Source: Pedobacter sp. HMWF019
GTDB taxonomy: Bacteria > Bacteroidota > Bacteroidia > Sphingobacteriales > Sphingobacteriaceae
DNA: 34,371 nucleotides
Reading direction: 5' to 3'
Assembly (NCBI RefSeq): GCF_003061025.1
Contig: NZ_QAIL01000351.1
Span: 1-34,371 of the forward strand
The notes under the pieces are model-generated. The model was not told the origin of the DNA, ran no database searches, and worked only from the letters and a program-made list of their open reading frames with translations. This document shows positions 23,801 to 32,901 of this stretch, in pieces. A program made the translations under genes and the position numbers. Positions within the stretch are counted from its first letter, which is position 1, and the number at the start of each line of letters is the position of its first letter.

Positions 23801-26311
23801 TTACTGATGAATCGTAATGGTTTTTCCTGATCTGCCTGTCAGATTAAATACCGCCATTTTGATCGTGCCTTTTTCCTTAACCGGAACCGTATAGGTTTTG
23901 CTTTTCCAGGTTGGCCGACTTCCATCCGTGGTATATTTGATCAGGAAGCCTGGGATTTGGCTATTCGCCTCCACGGCACCGCCCCGAAGTACTGCCCCCG
24001 GGCCTGGGATCCTGTATTTAAAGCCGCCGGCATAATAATCCAGTCTGGGCAATTCTCTTTTACCGGTTGTATTCATAAATGAAGACCAGGCCTCCTGATA
24101 TAACCGTGCTGATTTTTCAGCGTCCTGTTCCTGTGCCCATTTCGGATCCTTGGCCCAGGCACGTTCTGCCAGGCCCAATAGTTTTGGAAGGATCAGATAT
24201 TCCATCCGTTCGGGTCCTTTACTCACTTCACTGAATAAAGCCGCCTGCAGACCAACAATATTTTTCCTGCCCTTTTCGCTCAGCTTTTCTTTGCTGTTGA
24301 AAAAATCAGGTGGAAGTACATTTCCCATGCGGTCTGAAGTGGTGTTCTTGTAATAATTATAAGGTATAAAGCTGAAAGGCTTTTCTACGTCGATATAGCC
24401 GCCCCAGTAATAACCAGGCTCGTCAAAAGACTTCTCATAAGCCATATCAAAATACATATTGCTTACCCCAGACAACACCACCTGGAAACCTTTATTCGCA
24501 AATTTGTAAGCCAGATCTTCCTGTCCCCAGCCAATCATATTGTTCCAGATGTCCAGATGTACGTTTTTACCCAGCATTTCCTCATTAAATACCGTTTCTT
24601 TTTGACCATCCTTCATCACTTTGCGGGTGGCTACCTCCTCCCAGGCACTGAGATAGAGACCTTCTGCTTTTAAGATCTGGTCTACCTTTTTGTAATAATA
24701 GCCCCAAAGGTCATCAGTGGTTTTTATAGTAGTATCCCGTTTCATCAAAGCCTGTACGGCAGGTGATTTCTCCCAAACACCGGCAGGAACTTCATCTCCG
24801 CCATAATGGATGGTTTTTAAAGGAGCCCCGGCCTCGGAATACATGGATTTAATTTCCCTGGTCAGGGTTTCAATAAAATGATAAACAGAAGGGAGAGCTA
24901 CGTTCATTACATTGTCATTCCAGTATTGAACAGAGCGGTATTCAGACTGGTCTTGCGGATCGTGAAGGAAATAATCTGGATCATTTCTGGCGGCCATGGC
25001 TTTGATTGCTGCCCGCGCATGTCCTGGTGATTCAATTTCCGGAATCACCTGAATATGTCTTTCTGTGGCATATTTTAAAATATCCATGAAATCAGCCTTG
25101 CTGTAGTATCCGGTTCCATAAGAACCCTGGATTTCCGGACCAGAACCCAGAGAGGGTTGTAAGTGTGTTTTTTCATCTAAAGTATGGCCTCTTTTGCTGC
25201 CAAAAGTAGTGAGCTCGGGCAGGGCAGGAATTTCCAGACGCCAACCCTCATCGTCATTCAAATGAAAATGAAGTGTGTTCAGTTTGTATAAAGCCATCAG
25301 ATCCAGCAATTTTAATACTTGCTTTTTTGTCTGAAAATTACGCGCAACATCCAGCATAAAAGCACGGTAGCCAAAACGGGCCTGGTCAGCGACCTCAACA
25401 CCCGGAACAAGAACTTCTGTTTGTTTTCCTTTAAATGCAGCCGGAGGAAGCAGTGTTTTTAAGGACTGGATGCCATAAAATATGCCAGCCGTACTGGAAG
25501 CAGCAATGCTAATACTATTGTTTTTTACCGATAGTTCATAAGCCTCTTCGGGCAGCTCCTTTTTGTCTAAATGGATACTCGTACCAGTTTTTCCGCCAAC
25601 ATTCAATAAGTCCGTCAGAAAACGCTGCAGATGGGCAGACTCAGACTGGAAAGCCGGATCGGCTACTACAGTAGTGCCCGAAGTGAGTTTAAATACAGCA
25701 GAAGTTTCTTCGTAATGTGCTGGTGTAGGGAAGATTTTGATCTTTGGATCCAGATTTTTGATCTTCCTGTTCTCCTCAAACGTAAGGGCTGGTGTGTTAA
25801 AGGGTACATGATCAGTGGCATTTCGCATGATCTGCTTGTTTTGTGTAGATGGAATGGCCACCACAGAAGGAATGACATAATATTTTTCAGGTTCATTGTC
25901 TCTGATGAGATAAAAACCAGCAGGTGCATCAGTGGCATTCACCAGCCAGTCGCCCGATACAAATTCAGTTCTTAGAGAGACACCCGGTTTTAAACCTTTG
26001 AAATCAGGCAAAGGCTCTATCAAGAAAAAATCTCCATTGATATGTTTAATAGAAACACCTCCGGTTACAGGCTGCTCTTTTATCGGACGTGCAAAGTTAA
26101 AATAGATCTTCCAGCCTTTTGAAGGCAGGGTTTCCTGGTTCGAAGTGCGGATGGTGAGCGCAGATCGGGTTTGGTTAATACCTTTATAATTGTTTTCCAG
26201 GATTTCCCATGTCAGTTGCAGATCCTTAAGTTCTTTTTTTGGAGTGGTTTGCGAAAATAGGGGGCTTGTGAAGTAAATAGACATCAAAGCCAGGTATACA
26301 GTCTTTAGCAT
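23801..26311 (-). CDS. GH20 beta-N-acetylhexosaminidase (chitobiase-like)
   Basis: This 836-residue protein has a Sec signal peptide (MLKTVYLALMSIYFTSPLFS). It contains an N-terminal CHB_HEX-like domain (KGWKIYFNFARPI, about 30-180), a GH20b domain (about 190-320), the GH20 barrel (about 320-690) and a C-terminal CHB_HEX_C-like module (IKYTTDGSRPTWKSKTY). The catalytic pair is Asp506-Glu507 in IHYGGDEVPAG. Such enzymes remove terminal N-acetylglucosamine or N-acetylgalactosamine from glycans or chitobiose in the periplasm or outside. The gene follows the SusCD pair of the minus-strand locus, though a terminator lies between. It is the only glycoside hydrolase in the window and the main hint about the locus substrate. 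Confidence 0.95.
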   Translation of the reverse strand: MLKTVYLALMSIYFTSPLFSQTTPKKELKDLQLTWEILENNYKGINQTRSALTIRTSNQETLPSKGWKIYFNFARPIKEQPVTGGVSIKHINGDFFLIEPLPDFKGLKPGVSLRTEFVSGDWLVNATDAPAGFYLIRDNEPEKYYVIPSVVAIPSTQNKQIMRNATDHVPFNTPALTFEENRKIKNLDPKIKIFPTPAHYEETSAVFKLTSGTTVVADPAFQSESAHLQRFLTDLLNVGGKTGTSIHLDKKELPEEAYELSVKNNSISIAASSTAGIFYGIQSLKTLLPPAAFKGKQTEVLVPGVEVADQARFGYRAFMLDVARNFQTKKQVLKLLDLMALYKLNTLHFHLNDDEGWRLEIPALPELTTFGSKRGHTLDEKTHLQPSLGSGPEIQGSYGTGYYSKADFMDILKYATERHIQVIPEIESPGHARAAIKAMAARNDPDYFLHDPQDQSEYRSVQYWNDNVMNVALPSVYHFIETLTREIKSMYSEAGAPLKTIHYGGDEVPAGVWEKSPAVQALMKRDTTIKTTDDLWGYYYKKVDQILKAEGLYLSAWEEVATRKVMKDGQKETVFNEEMLGKNVHLDIWNNMIGWGQEDLAYKFANKGFQVVLSGVSNMYFDMAYEKSFDEPGYYWGGYIDVEKPFSFIPYNYYKNTTSDRMGNVLPPDFFNSKEKLSEKGRKNIVGLQAALFSEVSKGPERMEYLILPKLLGLAERAWAKDPKWAQEQDAEKSARLYQEAWSSFMNTTGKRELPRLDYYAGGFKYRIPGPGAVLRGGAVEANSQIPGFLIKYTTDGSRPTWKSKTYTVPVKEKGTIKMAVFNLTGRSGKTITIHQ

Positions 26312-26315
26312 AAGG

Positions 26316-26323
26316 CAAATTTA
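26316..26323 (-). promoter_or_regulatory. Possible -7 box TAAATTTG just before the hexosaminidase start
   Basis: It matches TAnnTTTG on the minus strand but ends only 4 nt before the ATG at 26311, so transcription would begin at or near the start codon. No -33 TTG is seen. It could be chance in AT-rich DNA. Confidence 0.25.
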
Positions 26324-26336
26324 AATAAAGGAAGGT

Positions 26337-26369
26337 AAAAAAAATCCCCGCCTAAGCAGGGATTTTTTT
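26337..26369 (-). terminator. Intrinsic terminator after the SusD-like gene
   Basis: Read on the minus strand, ATCCC-type arms (26444-free: ATCCC at 26344-26348 against GGGAT at 26359-26363) with further inner pairs form a hairpin flanked by A7 and T8. It lies 15 bp after the stop codon of the SusD-like gene and 26 bp before the hexosaminidase start, separating the two. Confidence 0.8.
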
Positions 26370-26383
26370 GGATCATATTTTCA

Positions 26384-27997
26384 TTATTGTTTATCCCACC
26401 ATACTCTGGAGGTCAGTAAATCCCCACCCGGAACAGCGTTATGTGCCTTGTTGTAGTTCTCTGTATTGGAGCCCGCCTCTACAATCGGATAAGGAAAACG
26501 TCTGGGGATCGTTCCTCCGGTAGAGTTGCCAGGATACACCACAGGTGTCAATACCGGGAAGCCGGTCCTTCTCCAGTTTGCCCAGGACTCGTAGAAATCG
26601 AGCATGGTATTGGTCAGGATCCAGTATTGGGTGTTGATCATTTCCAGCCCTTTTGAAGCATCATAAGGATGAGCCGTCAGATAGGTTTCGGCTGCAGCTG
26701 CACTTACTGTTGCTGAAGCATCATATTGACTTAAGTAGGTCATCGCAGCAACAACACCATCGTGGTAGTGAGTCGCAGCACTGCCTCCAATGCCAAAACG
26801 CTGTGCAGCATCCGCAAGCAGCAATTCTGATTCTGCATAGGTAAGGACAAAGGTTGGTCCGTTTCTTTTAATTAAAGCCGGGCTTGGAGAAGAATAATCA
26901 GTAAAAGCGGTAAAGCTGGGATCTAAAGTAATTCCAAGACCCGGCGTAGTGGTCAGGTCTTTTCCGTTAGGCATCCCTTTTTGAACAGCAGGTGTATGGT
27001 CTGCATTGGGATTTTGATCCTTGGTCTCGTCATTCAAATAGAGCTTGGTCACGGCTACCGCACCCAAGCGTGGGTCATTTGTATTCTTTAACTGGTCTAT
27101 GAAAGTTTTAGACCAGCGGGTGTAGAAATTTTCCTGACCACCATCCCCAAGTAAAATCTGACTGTTTCTGTTCAGCGTGGTACGGCCTCCGGCAACATCA
27201 CCCAGAATATACGCGTTATCGGCATTGCTGGTCATGGTGTTGCCAATTACTTTTTGAACATAAGATTGCGCCGTAGCCGGATCAACTTTGCTCAGACGCA
27301 TGGCAATCCTCAGCAGTAAAGTATTTCCAAAACGTTTCCATTTGGAAATATCTCCAGCATAGAACAAGTCTCCGGTTACTTTATCTCCGGCAGGGTTCAG
27401 TTTGCTGGTGGCATCACTTACTTCTTTAAGAAGATCATTATAAATGTCCTGTTGTTTATCGTAGGCCGGGAAAAATGCTTTATTGTAAAATCCCTGACCG
27501 GCTTCCGAATAAGGAACATCCCCATATAAATCTGTAATCCGTTCAAAAATGAGGGCCTTGGTAATCCTGGCAATCTGGTAAAGATTTTGGTATTGAGGCT
27601 TAGCCTTGGTCGATTCAACAACGTCTACAATTGGCCTTACCTGTTCCGGATAAGCACCATCTCCAGCGGTTGGTGTACTGGCAGAAAAGCCCCAGTATGC
27701 TGCAGTGTAACCTGCATTCAATACATATTTATCCCCCGCATTCCAGTAACCGATCACAGAAGAAAAACCCTGCATCATGGTAGAGCAATGAATTAAATTG
27801 GCCCTCCAGGTGTCATAGCTAAAGTCCATACTCCCAGAATAACCGAGCTGCGCACTTGACAGTACGAAATTAGGGTCAAAATTGGAAGGATTATAGGTAG
27901 AAGGGTCTGTGTTGATCTTGTCAAAATTCTTTCTGCAGCCCATACTGGTCAGCAGGCAGGCAGATAATATGATGGTATACTTTGAAATCTTTTTCAT
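26384..27997 (-). CDS. SusD-like nutrient-binding outer-membrane lipoprotein (SusD-like_2 type)
   Basis: From ATG 27997 this is a 537-residue protein. A longer frame from 28039 would overlap the SusC gene and was rejected. The leader MKKISKYTIILSACLLTSMG precedes the lipid-anchored cysteine (SMGC). NFDKINTDPSTYNPSNFDPN near the N-terminus, YLNDETKDQNPN and the ending RRFPYPIVEAGSNTENYNKA are typical of the SusD/RagB nutrient-binding lipoprotein branch (PF12771-type). This branch is distinct from the RagB-type protein at 741. It forms the lid of the SusC barrel encoded 28 bp upstream. The neighbouring GH20 enzyme suggests a HexNAc-containing glycan, but the binding residues cannot be read from sequence. 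Confidence 0.94.
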   Translation of the reverse strand: MKKISKYTIILSACLLTSMGCRKNFDKINTDPSTYNPSNFDPNFVLSSAQLGYSGSMDFSYDTWRANLIHCSTMMQGFSSVIGYWNAGDKYVLNAGYTAAYWGFSASTPTAGDGAYPEQVRPIVDVVESTKAKPQYQNLYQIARITKALIFERITDLYGDVPYSEAGQGFYNKAFFPAYDKQQDIYNDLLKEVSDATSKLNPAGDKVTGDLFYAGDISKWKRFGNTLLLRIAMRLSKVDPATAQSYVQKVIGNTMTSNADNAYILGDVAGGRTTLNRNSQILLGDGGQENFYTRWSKTFIDQLKNTNDPRLGAVAVTKLYLNDETKDQNPNADHTPAVQKGMPNGKDLTTTPGLGITLDPSFTAFTDYSSPSPALIKRNGPTFVLTYAESELLLADAAQRFGIGGSAATHYHDGVVAAMTYLSQYDASATVSAAAAETYLTAHPYDASKGLEMINTQYWILTNTMLDFYESWANWRRTGFPVLTPVVYPGNSTGGTIPRRFPYPIVEAGSNTENYNKAHNAVPGGDLLTSRVWWDKQ

Positions 27998-28025
27998 CTT
28001 AATAAGTTTAATCGTGTACATGGAA

Positions 28026-31000
28026 TTAGAATTTAACACTGAGATTCAAACCAAAAGTCCTGGTTGGCGGAACTCCACCCAATTCCAAACCCTTAGCTGT
28101 CGGGCTATAATCAGATTCGGGATCGATATTGTCCGTTTTCTTCATCAGGTAAAATAAATTCCGGCCAACCAAACTCAACGTCGCACTTTGAATGACGTTT
28201 TTAAACATTTTTCCCGAAAAGGAATAGCCCAATGTAGCCTGGCGTAATTTGATGAAATTTGCGTTTTGAACAAAAATACTGGATACATTATTGGCTACTG
28301 CGGTATAATAAGTTGCTGCATTTGCGCCCAGGGCATCCCTGTTTTCAAGAGTTCCTTTATGGAGTCCAAGAATGTAGGCATAATAGTCCGTACCAGAAAA
28401 GATCTTTCCGCCAAACTTGCCATCTATAAGAAATGAAAAATTAAAGTTTTTGTATTTAAATTCGTTGTTCCAGCCCGCAACATATTTTGCATAGGCAGAG
28501 CCATAGGGTTTTAAGTCACCCTGAACCGGTGCGCCAGTTGCATCCTTAACGATATTTCCGCTGGCATCCCTTTTATAATCAAATGCCATCACCTGGTAAG
28601 CAGGTAAGCCTACAATCATTTGGGTAAAGCCGGTTCCGGTTCTTGAAGTAGAGCCTGGTAAGCTTTTTTGGCCATCCGCCAGGGCGATAACGGTGTTGTT
28701 GTTAATGGATCCGTTTACTGAGGTTGTCCATTGGAAACTTTCCGTTTTAACGGGAATTCCGGTAATGAGGGCCTCAATTCCGCGGTTGCGCAGCTGGCCA
28801 ATGTTCAATATAGCACCCACATATCCCGATGTCACAGAAGTAGGCGCTTGTACAATCTCGTTTTTGGAATTTTTGTTGTACCAGGTCAGGTCCAGGTTTA
28901 ATCTGTCTTTAAAAAAACGAAGCTCAGTGCCGATTTCAAATTCTGAAGCAATGGAAGCAATCAAGGCATCATTTGGAATGGCCTGATTGGCAATTAACCC
29001 AAGTGGTTTTCCATTTAGCGTGGCATTGTTGAAATTATAAGCCAACTGCGTTTGATAAGGTACAGTTGCCTGTCCAACCTGTGCAAAACCAGCACGGATC
29101 TTTCCGAAACTCAGCCAGTCCTTACTCATCAGTTCAGAGAAAACGAAAGATCCGTTTACGGATGGGTAAAGGGCATTCAGCGCATTGTCTTTACCCGGCG
29201 TTGCCAGGGTAGAGAACCAGTCATTACGAAGAGATCCGTTTAAGAATAAATAGCTTTTATAGCTCAGGTCTAAAGTTCCATAAGCAGACAATACCTCACT
29301 GTTGGATGGAATATAGGTGGGTGTAGACTGTGCTGTGGCATTGGTGATGACATACACATAAGGAACCGCAAAGGTAGTTCCGTTCAAAATGAATTGCTCG
29401 GATTGTGTTTTTCTAAAACTTCCTCCAATATTTGGGGTAATGGTAAAATCATTGACCTTGAAAGATTTTCCAAAAAGGAGATCCGTGTTCAGGTCGGAAA
29501 ATTTGGTGGTAGATTCAGACATAGAACCTAATGCACGATAGGCTGTTCCTGTAGGTACTACTGAGGTATAGCGATCTGTATAACCATCTCTTCCGGCACG
29601 GCCCTGGATAAAAGCACCATTGTCAAAATTATACCTTAGGCTGATGGAAGATAATAAACGTTCCCTTTTGGTATTGTTGATGAAATTTTCTGCGGCAAAC
29701 CAAGGATTGGTTGCGAAGGTATTACCCGAGTAAGCGTATTCGCTACCGTCCGGATTAACGGCTTTCTTTAAGGTCAGCACATCTACACTGGTGGGTAATA
29801 AAGTCACATTATAACTGGAGTTACCTGCGCCGTCACTTAAGAAAGGCCTGTTCTTGGCCTGCTCTAAAATGTAATTAGCTCTGGCGTCTACGGTTAAATG
29901 TTTATCTATATTGTAATTGGCGCTCAGGTTGAAGGATTGTCTGTTCAGGCTTGATCCGGGCGTAATGGCCCTGTTGGTCAGATCACTTGCTGAAAAACGG
30001 ATAGAACCCCCGTCAAAGCTTTTGTTCAGAGCCAGGGTGTTGGTTGCAGTTCCGCCTGTTCTGAAAAAGTTTTTAATATTATTGGTTTGTGCAGTATAAG
30101 GACGGGAAACGCCATCAAACTGAATCACGCTGGATCCATCCAATTTTGCACCCCAGCTGGATTGTCCGCTTTGAAAAGCAGCCAGTTTAGTGGTTGGCTT
30201 TATTCCATTTGCTCCCTGGCCATAAGTATATTGCCAGTCGGTTGGATCAGAAACCTTCTCCATCACATAGTTTGAGTTAAATTCTATGCTGTTTCCTTTA
30301 CCGCTTTTGGTGGTAATCAAGATGACACCTGCTTTTCCGCGATAACCGTATAATGCAGAAGCGGCTGCACCTTTTAACACAGAAATGGTTTCAATGTCAT
30401 CCGGGTTCAGGTTGCCTATTGCATCTCCAAGATCAGGGGCATTGTCGTACTGGTTTCCCTTTAAGCTGTTCGGCTGGCTCTCCATTGGGATGCCGTTAAC
30501 TACATATAAGGGTTGATTGGTTTGGGAAAGACTGGATACCCCACGGATCACCACATTGGTTGATGCACCAACGCCACCCGCAACAGAACTTACATTCAAG
30601 CCAGCCACCTTGCCAACCAGCGAATTCATTACATTGTTGTCTCTGGCCTGGGTTAAGCTTTCTCCTTTTACCTCCGTTACAGAGTAACCCAAGGCTTTCC
30701 GTTCTTTTTTTACACCCAATGCGGTCACTACAACTTCACTCAAGAGCTTGGAGTCCTCGTCCAGCAAGACAGAAATAGATGGTGAAGTGATCGTAACTTC
30801 TTTTTTAGTGTAGCCGATATAGCTGAAGACCAGGACGTCTCCAAGGTTCGCCTCTATGGCAAACTGTCCGTTGCCATTGGTGGTCGTTGCATTTTTGCTT
30901 CCTTTAACCGCAATGCTAACGCCAACAAGAGGCTGTCCTGTGGCGTCCCGGACGCTTCCGCTGATCTTAATGGCGTTGGTACTTCCGCCCGATGAAAGAC

Positions 31001-31370
31001 TTAAAGCAGGCATGCTTTCGCGGTTTTGTGCTACGCCGATATAATTTCCAACCAGTTTAAACTCCAGTGAAGTGCGTTCTCTTAACTGGTTCAGTACTTC
31101 TGAGAGCTGTTGCTTTTTGATATTCAGGGAAAGGGAAGGCAAATTACCCAGTACCTGTTCATCATATACGAAAGTTACATTAGCTTGTTGTTCTATTCTT
31201 TTAAAGACTTGTTTTACACTGGCTTTAACAACTTTAAAGTTCATTTCCTGAGCTTTTGTTGCCTTGGCAGCCAGTAGCGTGGTAAAACAGATTTGTATGC
31301 CGATAATAATTGTAGAAATGCGCATGCATTTTCGGAGTATGGGCAATACTTTGCCGTAAAAATTTATCAT
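28026..31370 (-). CDS. SusC-type TonB-dependent receptor with STN signalling domain
   Basis: From ATG 31370 this is a 1114-residue protein. An upstream TTG at 31424 was rejected. A long signal region (1-41) ends at KATKAQ. Next come an STN domain (about 45-115, NFKVVKASVKQVFKRIEQQA), a carboxypeptidase-regulatory-like beta sandwich (about 136-205, ISGSVRDATGQPLVGVSIAV), the plug (about 210-345, SLVGKVAGLNVSSVAGGVG and VIRGVSSLSQTNQPLYVVNG) and the barrel, ending FGLNLSVKF. The STN domain contacts the FecR anti-sigma protein, so ligand uptake should switch on the operon through the sigma factor at 32902. The gene follows the anti-sigma gene after 138 bp that contains a strong stem-loop and probably the sigma-dependent promoter. 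Confidence 0.95.
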   Translation of the reverse strand: MINFYGKVLPILRKCMRISTIIIGIQICFTTLLAAKATKAQEMNFKVVKASVKQVFKRIEQQANVTFVYDEQVLGNLPSLSLNIKKQQLSEVLNQLRERTSLEFKLVGNYIGVAQNRESMPALSLSSGGSTNAIKISGSVRDATGQPLVGVSIAVKGSKNATTTNGNGQFAIEANLGDVLVFSYIGYTKKEVTITSPSISVLLDEDSKLLSEVVVTALGVKKERKALGYSVTEVKGESLTQARDNNVMNSLVGKVAGLNVSSVAGGVGASTNVVIRGVSSLSQTNQPLYVVNGIPMESQPNSLKGNQYDNAPDLGDAIGNLNPDDIETISVLKGAAASALYGYRGKAGVILITTKSGKGNSIEFNSNYVMEKVSDPTDWQYTYGQGANGIKPTTKLAAFQSGQSSWGAKLDGSSVIQFDGVSRPYTAQTNNIKNFFRTGGTATNTLALNKSFDGGSIRFSASDLTNRAITPGSSLNRQSFNLSANYNIDKHLTVDARANYILEQAKNRPFLSDGAGNSSYNVTLLPTSVDVLTLKKAVNPDGSEYAYSGNTFATNPWFAAENFINNTKRERLLSSISLRYNFDNGAFIQGRAGRDGYTDRYTSVVPTGTAYRALGSMSESTTKFSDLNTDLLFGKSFKVNDFTITPNIGGSFRKTQSEQFILNGTTFAVPYVYVITNATAQSTPTYIPSNSEVLSAYGTLDLSYKSYLFLNGSLRNDWFSTLATPGKDNALNALYPSVNGSFVFSELMSKDWLSFGKIRAGFAQVGQATVPYQTQLAYNFNNATLNGKPLGLIANQAIPNDALIASIASEFEIGTELRFFKDRLNLDLTWYNKNSKNEIVQAPTSVTSGYVGAILNIGQLRNRGIEALITGIPVKTESFQWTTSVNGSINNNTVIALADGQKSLPGSTSRTGTGFTQMIVGLPAYQVMAFDYKRDASGNIVKDATGAPVQGDLKPYGSAYAKYVAGWNNEFKYKNFNFSFLIDGKFGGKIFSGTDYYAYILGLHKGTLENRDALGANAATYYTAVANNVSSIFVQNANFIKLRQATLGYSFSGKMFKNVIQSATLSLVGRNLFYLMKKTDNIDPESDYSPTAKGLELGGVPPTRTFGLNLSVKF

Positions 31371-31450
31371 ATTTGTTCTAGGTTTAATTCGGTTAAACTG
31401 TAGCCTGCTGTCTATGGGTCTCAAGCATATATGCAGAGGCTAAATTATTT

Positions 31451-31473
31451 CCGGGGACACCCTGTGTTCCCGG
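31451..31473. other. Strong stem-loop between anti-sigma and SusC genes
   Basis: CCGGGGACAC and GTGTTCCCGG pair over 10 bp (one G-T) around a CCT loop. In the transcribed minus direction it follows the FecR gene by 35 bp and is not followed by a U-run. It may be a weak terminator or an mRNA-stabilising end that separates the regulatory genes from susCD. A 10-bp palindrome GCATATATGC lies nearby at 31425-31434. Confidence 0.55.
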
Positions 31474-31508
31474 TTCTTTCCTTTTCTTAGCTGCTAAGTA
31501 AGGTTCAT

Positions 31509-32477
31509 CTATTTGATTACGGTTATGCTGTCATTGGCCATTTGATATTTAAAATGTTTGGTGAAACTTAAGATTTGCATCACCGTATCCAGGTGCTGAT
31601 TGCTCAGGGTAATGGAAATGCGTTCGTTAAGCAGGTTTTTGTTGCAGACGGATATTTTGGTATTGTATTTTTTCTCAAGTACATGGAATACATTGCCGAG
31701 GTTTTCCTGTTCAAAAACCAGCTGGCTTTTGCACCAGGCATTTACTGCAATTTCCTGTGTAGGTATTTTGATGATCTGGTGATTTAATTTGCTCAGCACG
31801 AGTTCCTGTTTTGGCGTCAGCATAATGGCTGGCTTTTTAACTTCATTTTTAAGCGTGATGCCTACTTTACCGGTCACGACGTTCACTTTGGTGGTGCCTT
31901 CTTTTCGATAGGCTCTGACATCAAAGGAGGTGCCCAGCACGGTTACATTTAAACTTTGTGTTTTTACGATGAAGGGATGTTTGTCGCGGTGTTTGATCTC
32001 AAAATAGGCGCGGCCCTCAATGAGTTCAACAGTACGGGTCTTTTGATCGAAGGTTTTAGGGTATTTGAATATGGAGCCTGCATTCAGCCAGACTTTGGAA
32101 CTGTCTGGAAGTATAATCTCGATGATTTTTTTATCCGGAACGCTGACCAGTTTGGGCGCTTCGTTTTTGAAGGCAAACTGCCAGGTAAAGATTCCGGTCA
32201 GGAGCAGGGCCGCTGCCGAGACGGACCAGGTAAACAGGCGTTTCCAGGAAACATAATTTTTGCCTTGTGGGGTCTTATGGTTATTGATTTGCTGTTGCAG
32301 GGTGTTTAACATCCTTAACCGGATTTGATCTTCAGTTTCCGGCGTTTTGGTGTTTACGTGTTCTACCCAGCCGTCGTTGGTGGTGTCATACCATTGGTTA
32401 AGTAAGCGCTTTTCCTCTTCGGTTGCTGTTCCTTCTAAATACTTTTGGGCTAAAAGTTTCAGTTCTTGTTTGTTCAT
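31509..32477 (-). CDS. FecR-family anti-sigma factor
   Basis: This 322-residue inner-membrane protein has a cytoplasmic N-terminal part (1-80) that would hold the sigma factor. One membrane helix lies at about 81-103 (LFTWSVSAAALLLTGIFTWQ). The periplasmic FecR domain (about 112-215) contains PDSSKVWLNAGSIFKYPKTF, VELIEGRAYFEIKH and VLGTSFDVRAY. The C-terminal DUF4974 domain (about 248-322, LGNVFHVLEKKYNTKISVCN) receives the signal from the STN domain of the receptor. In Bacteroidota this protein transmits ligand occupancy to its ECF sigma factor. That sigma gene lies upstream on the same strand but 424 bp away, an unusually wide gap filled with repeats. Confidence 0.95.
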   Translation of the reverse strand: MNKQELKLLAQKYLEGTATEEEKRLLNQWYDTTNDGWVEHVNTKTPETEDQIRLRMLNTLQQQINNHKTPQGKNYVSWKRLFTWSVSAAALLLTGIFTWQFAFKNEAPKLVSVPDKKIIEIILPDSSKVWLNAGSIFKYPKTFDQKTRTVELIEGRAYFEIKHRDKHPFIVKTQSLNVTVLGTSFDVRAYRKEGTTKVNVVTGKVGITLKNEVKKPAIMLTPKQELVLSKLNHQIIKIPTQEIAVNAWCKSQLVFEQENLGNVFHVLEKKYNTKISVCNKNLLNERISITLSNQHLDTVMQILSFTKHFKYQMANDSITVIK

Positions 32478-32555
32478 CGTTTATTTAACCTGGTTTAATA
32501 GGATAGAGTCTGATTGAGGATAAACACCCTTAGTGCAAAATGAAATTTATTTTAA

Positions 32556-32652
32556 AACAATGAATATTAACTTTTCGAGGGCTGGACTTCTTGCCTCGCT
32601 GCGCTCTTGTGGCAAGGCGGCCTGAGGTCCTCTCTGAGTAATATTCATTGTT
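32556..32652. repeat. 97-bp palindromic element with 14-bp terminal inverted repeats
   Basis: AACAATGAATATTA (32556-32569) and TAATATTCATTGTT (32639-32652) are perfect inverted repeats. Between them lie nested arms: GGAC (32584-32587) with GTCC (32627-32630), and CTTGCC (32590-32595) with GGCAAG (32611-32616). The inner part is much richer in G and C than its flanks. It has no coding capacity. The form fits a MITE- or REPIN-like non-autonomous element or a large hairpin. No clear target duplication is visible. Confidence 0.75.
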
Positions 32653-32721
32653 CTGGGTGCATAAAGCAGGGAGGTGGGTCCGGTTGGGCGTAGAAAGAAT
32701 GGGATATGGATTAGCAGGGTG

Positions 32722-32897
32722 TTTTGTTTAATCGTATAGTTTGTTTAGCGGGGTGTTTTGTTGGTTGCACAGTTGGTTAGCAGCGCATTTTGTTGAGTTG
32801 CAGAGTTTGTTTGGCAGAATATTTTGTATTAGTAATACAGGTTGTTTAATTGCGCTGGTTTAATAGTGCAGTTTGTTGAGGCGTTCAGTTTGTTTGC
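32722..32897. repeat. Degenerate tandem repeat, unit 32-34 bp
   Basis: About five units begin at 32722, 32756, 32788, 32822 and 32856, with a partial unit at 32889. Most open with TTTTGTT and contain AGTTTGTT or a close variant followed by AGCGG-like bases. Unit lengths vary (32 to 34), so the array is not a coding repeat. It lies between the sigma and anti-sigma genes, starting just after the sigma stop codon. Confidence 0.7.
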
Positions 32898-32901
32898 GGG
32901 C

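Noticed and set aside
30560..30778. Open frames antisense to the SusC gene and similar frames elsewhere
   Set aside because: They are shadows of strong coding sequence on the other strand and show no domain, signal or conserved motif.
31371..31424. TTG start for the SusC gene
   Set aside because: ATG 31370 gives a good signal region and the usual STN-SusC layout.
32584..32630. tRNA-like fold in the GC-rich palindrome
   Set aside because: It lacks a T-arm consensus, an anticodon arm of proper size and an acceptor stem; the nested arms fit a simple palindromic element.
32722..32897. CRISPR array
   Set aside because: Units are degenerate and contiguous, without unique spacers, and no cas genes are present.
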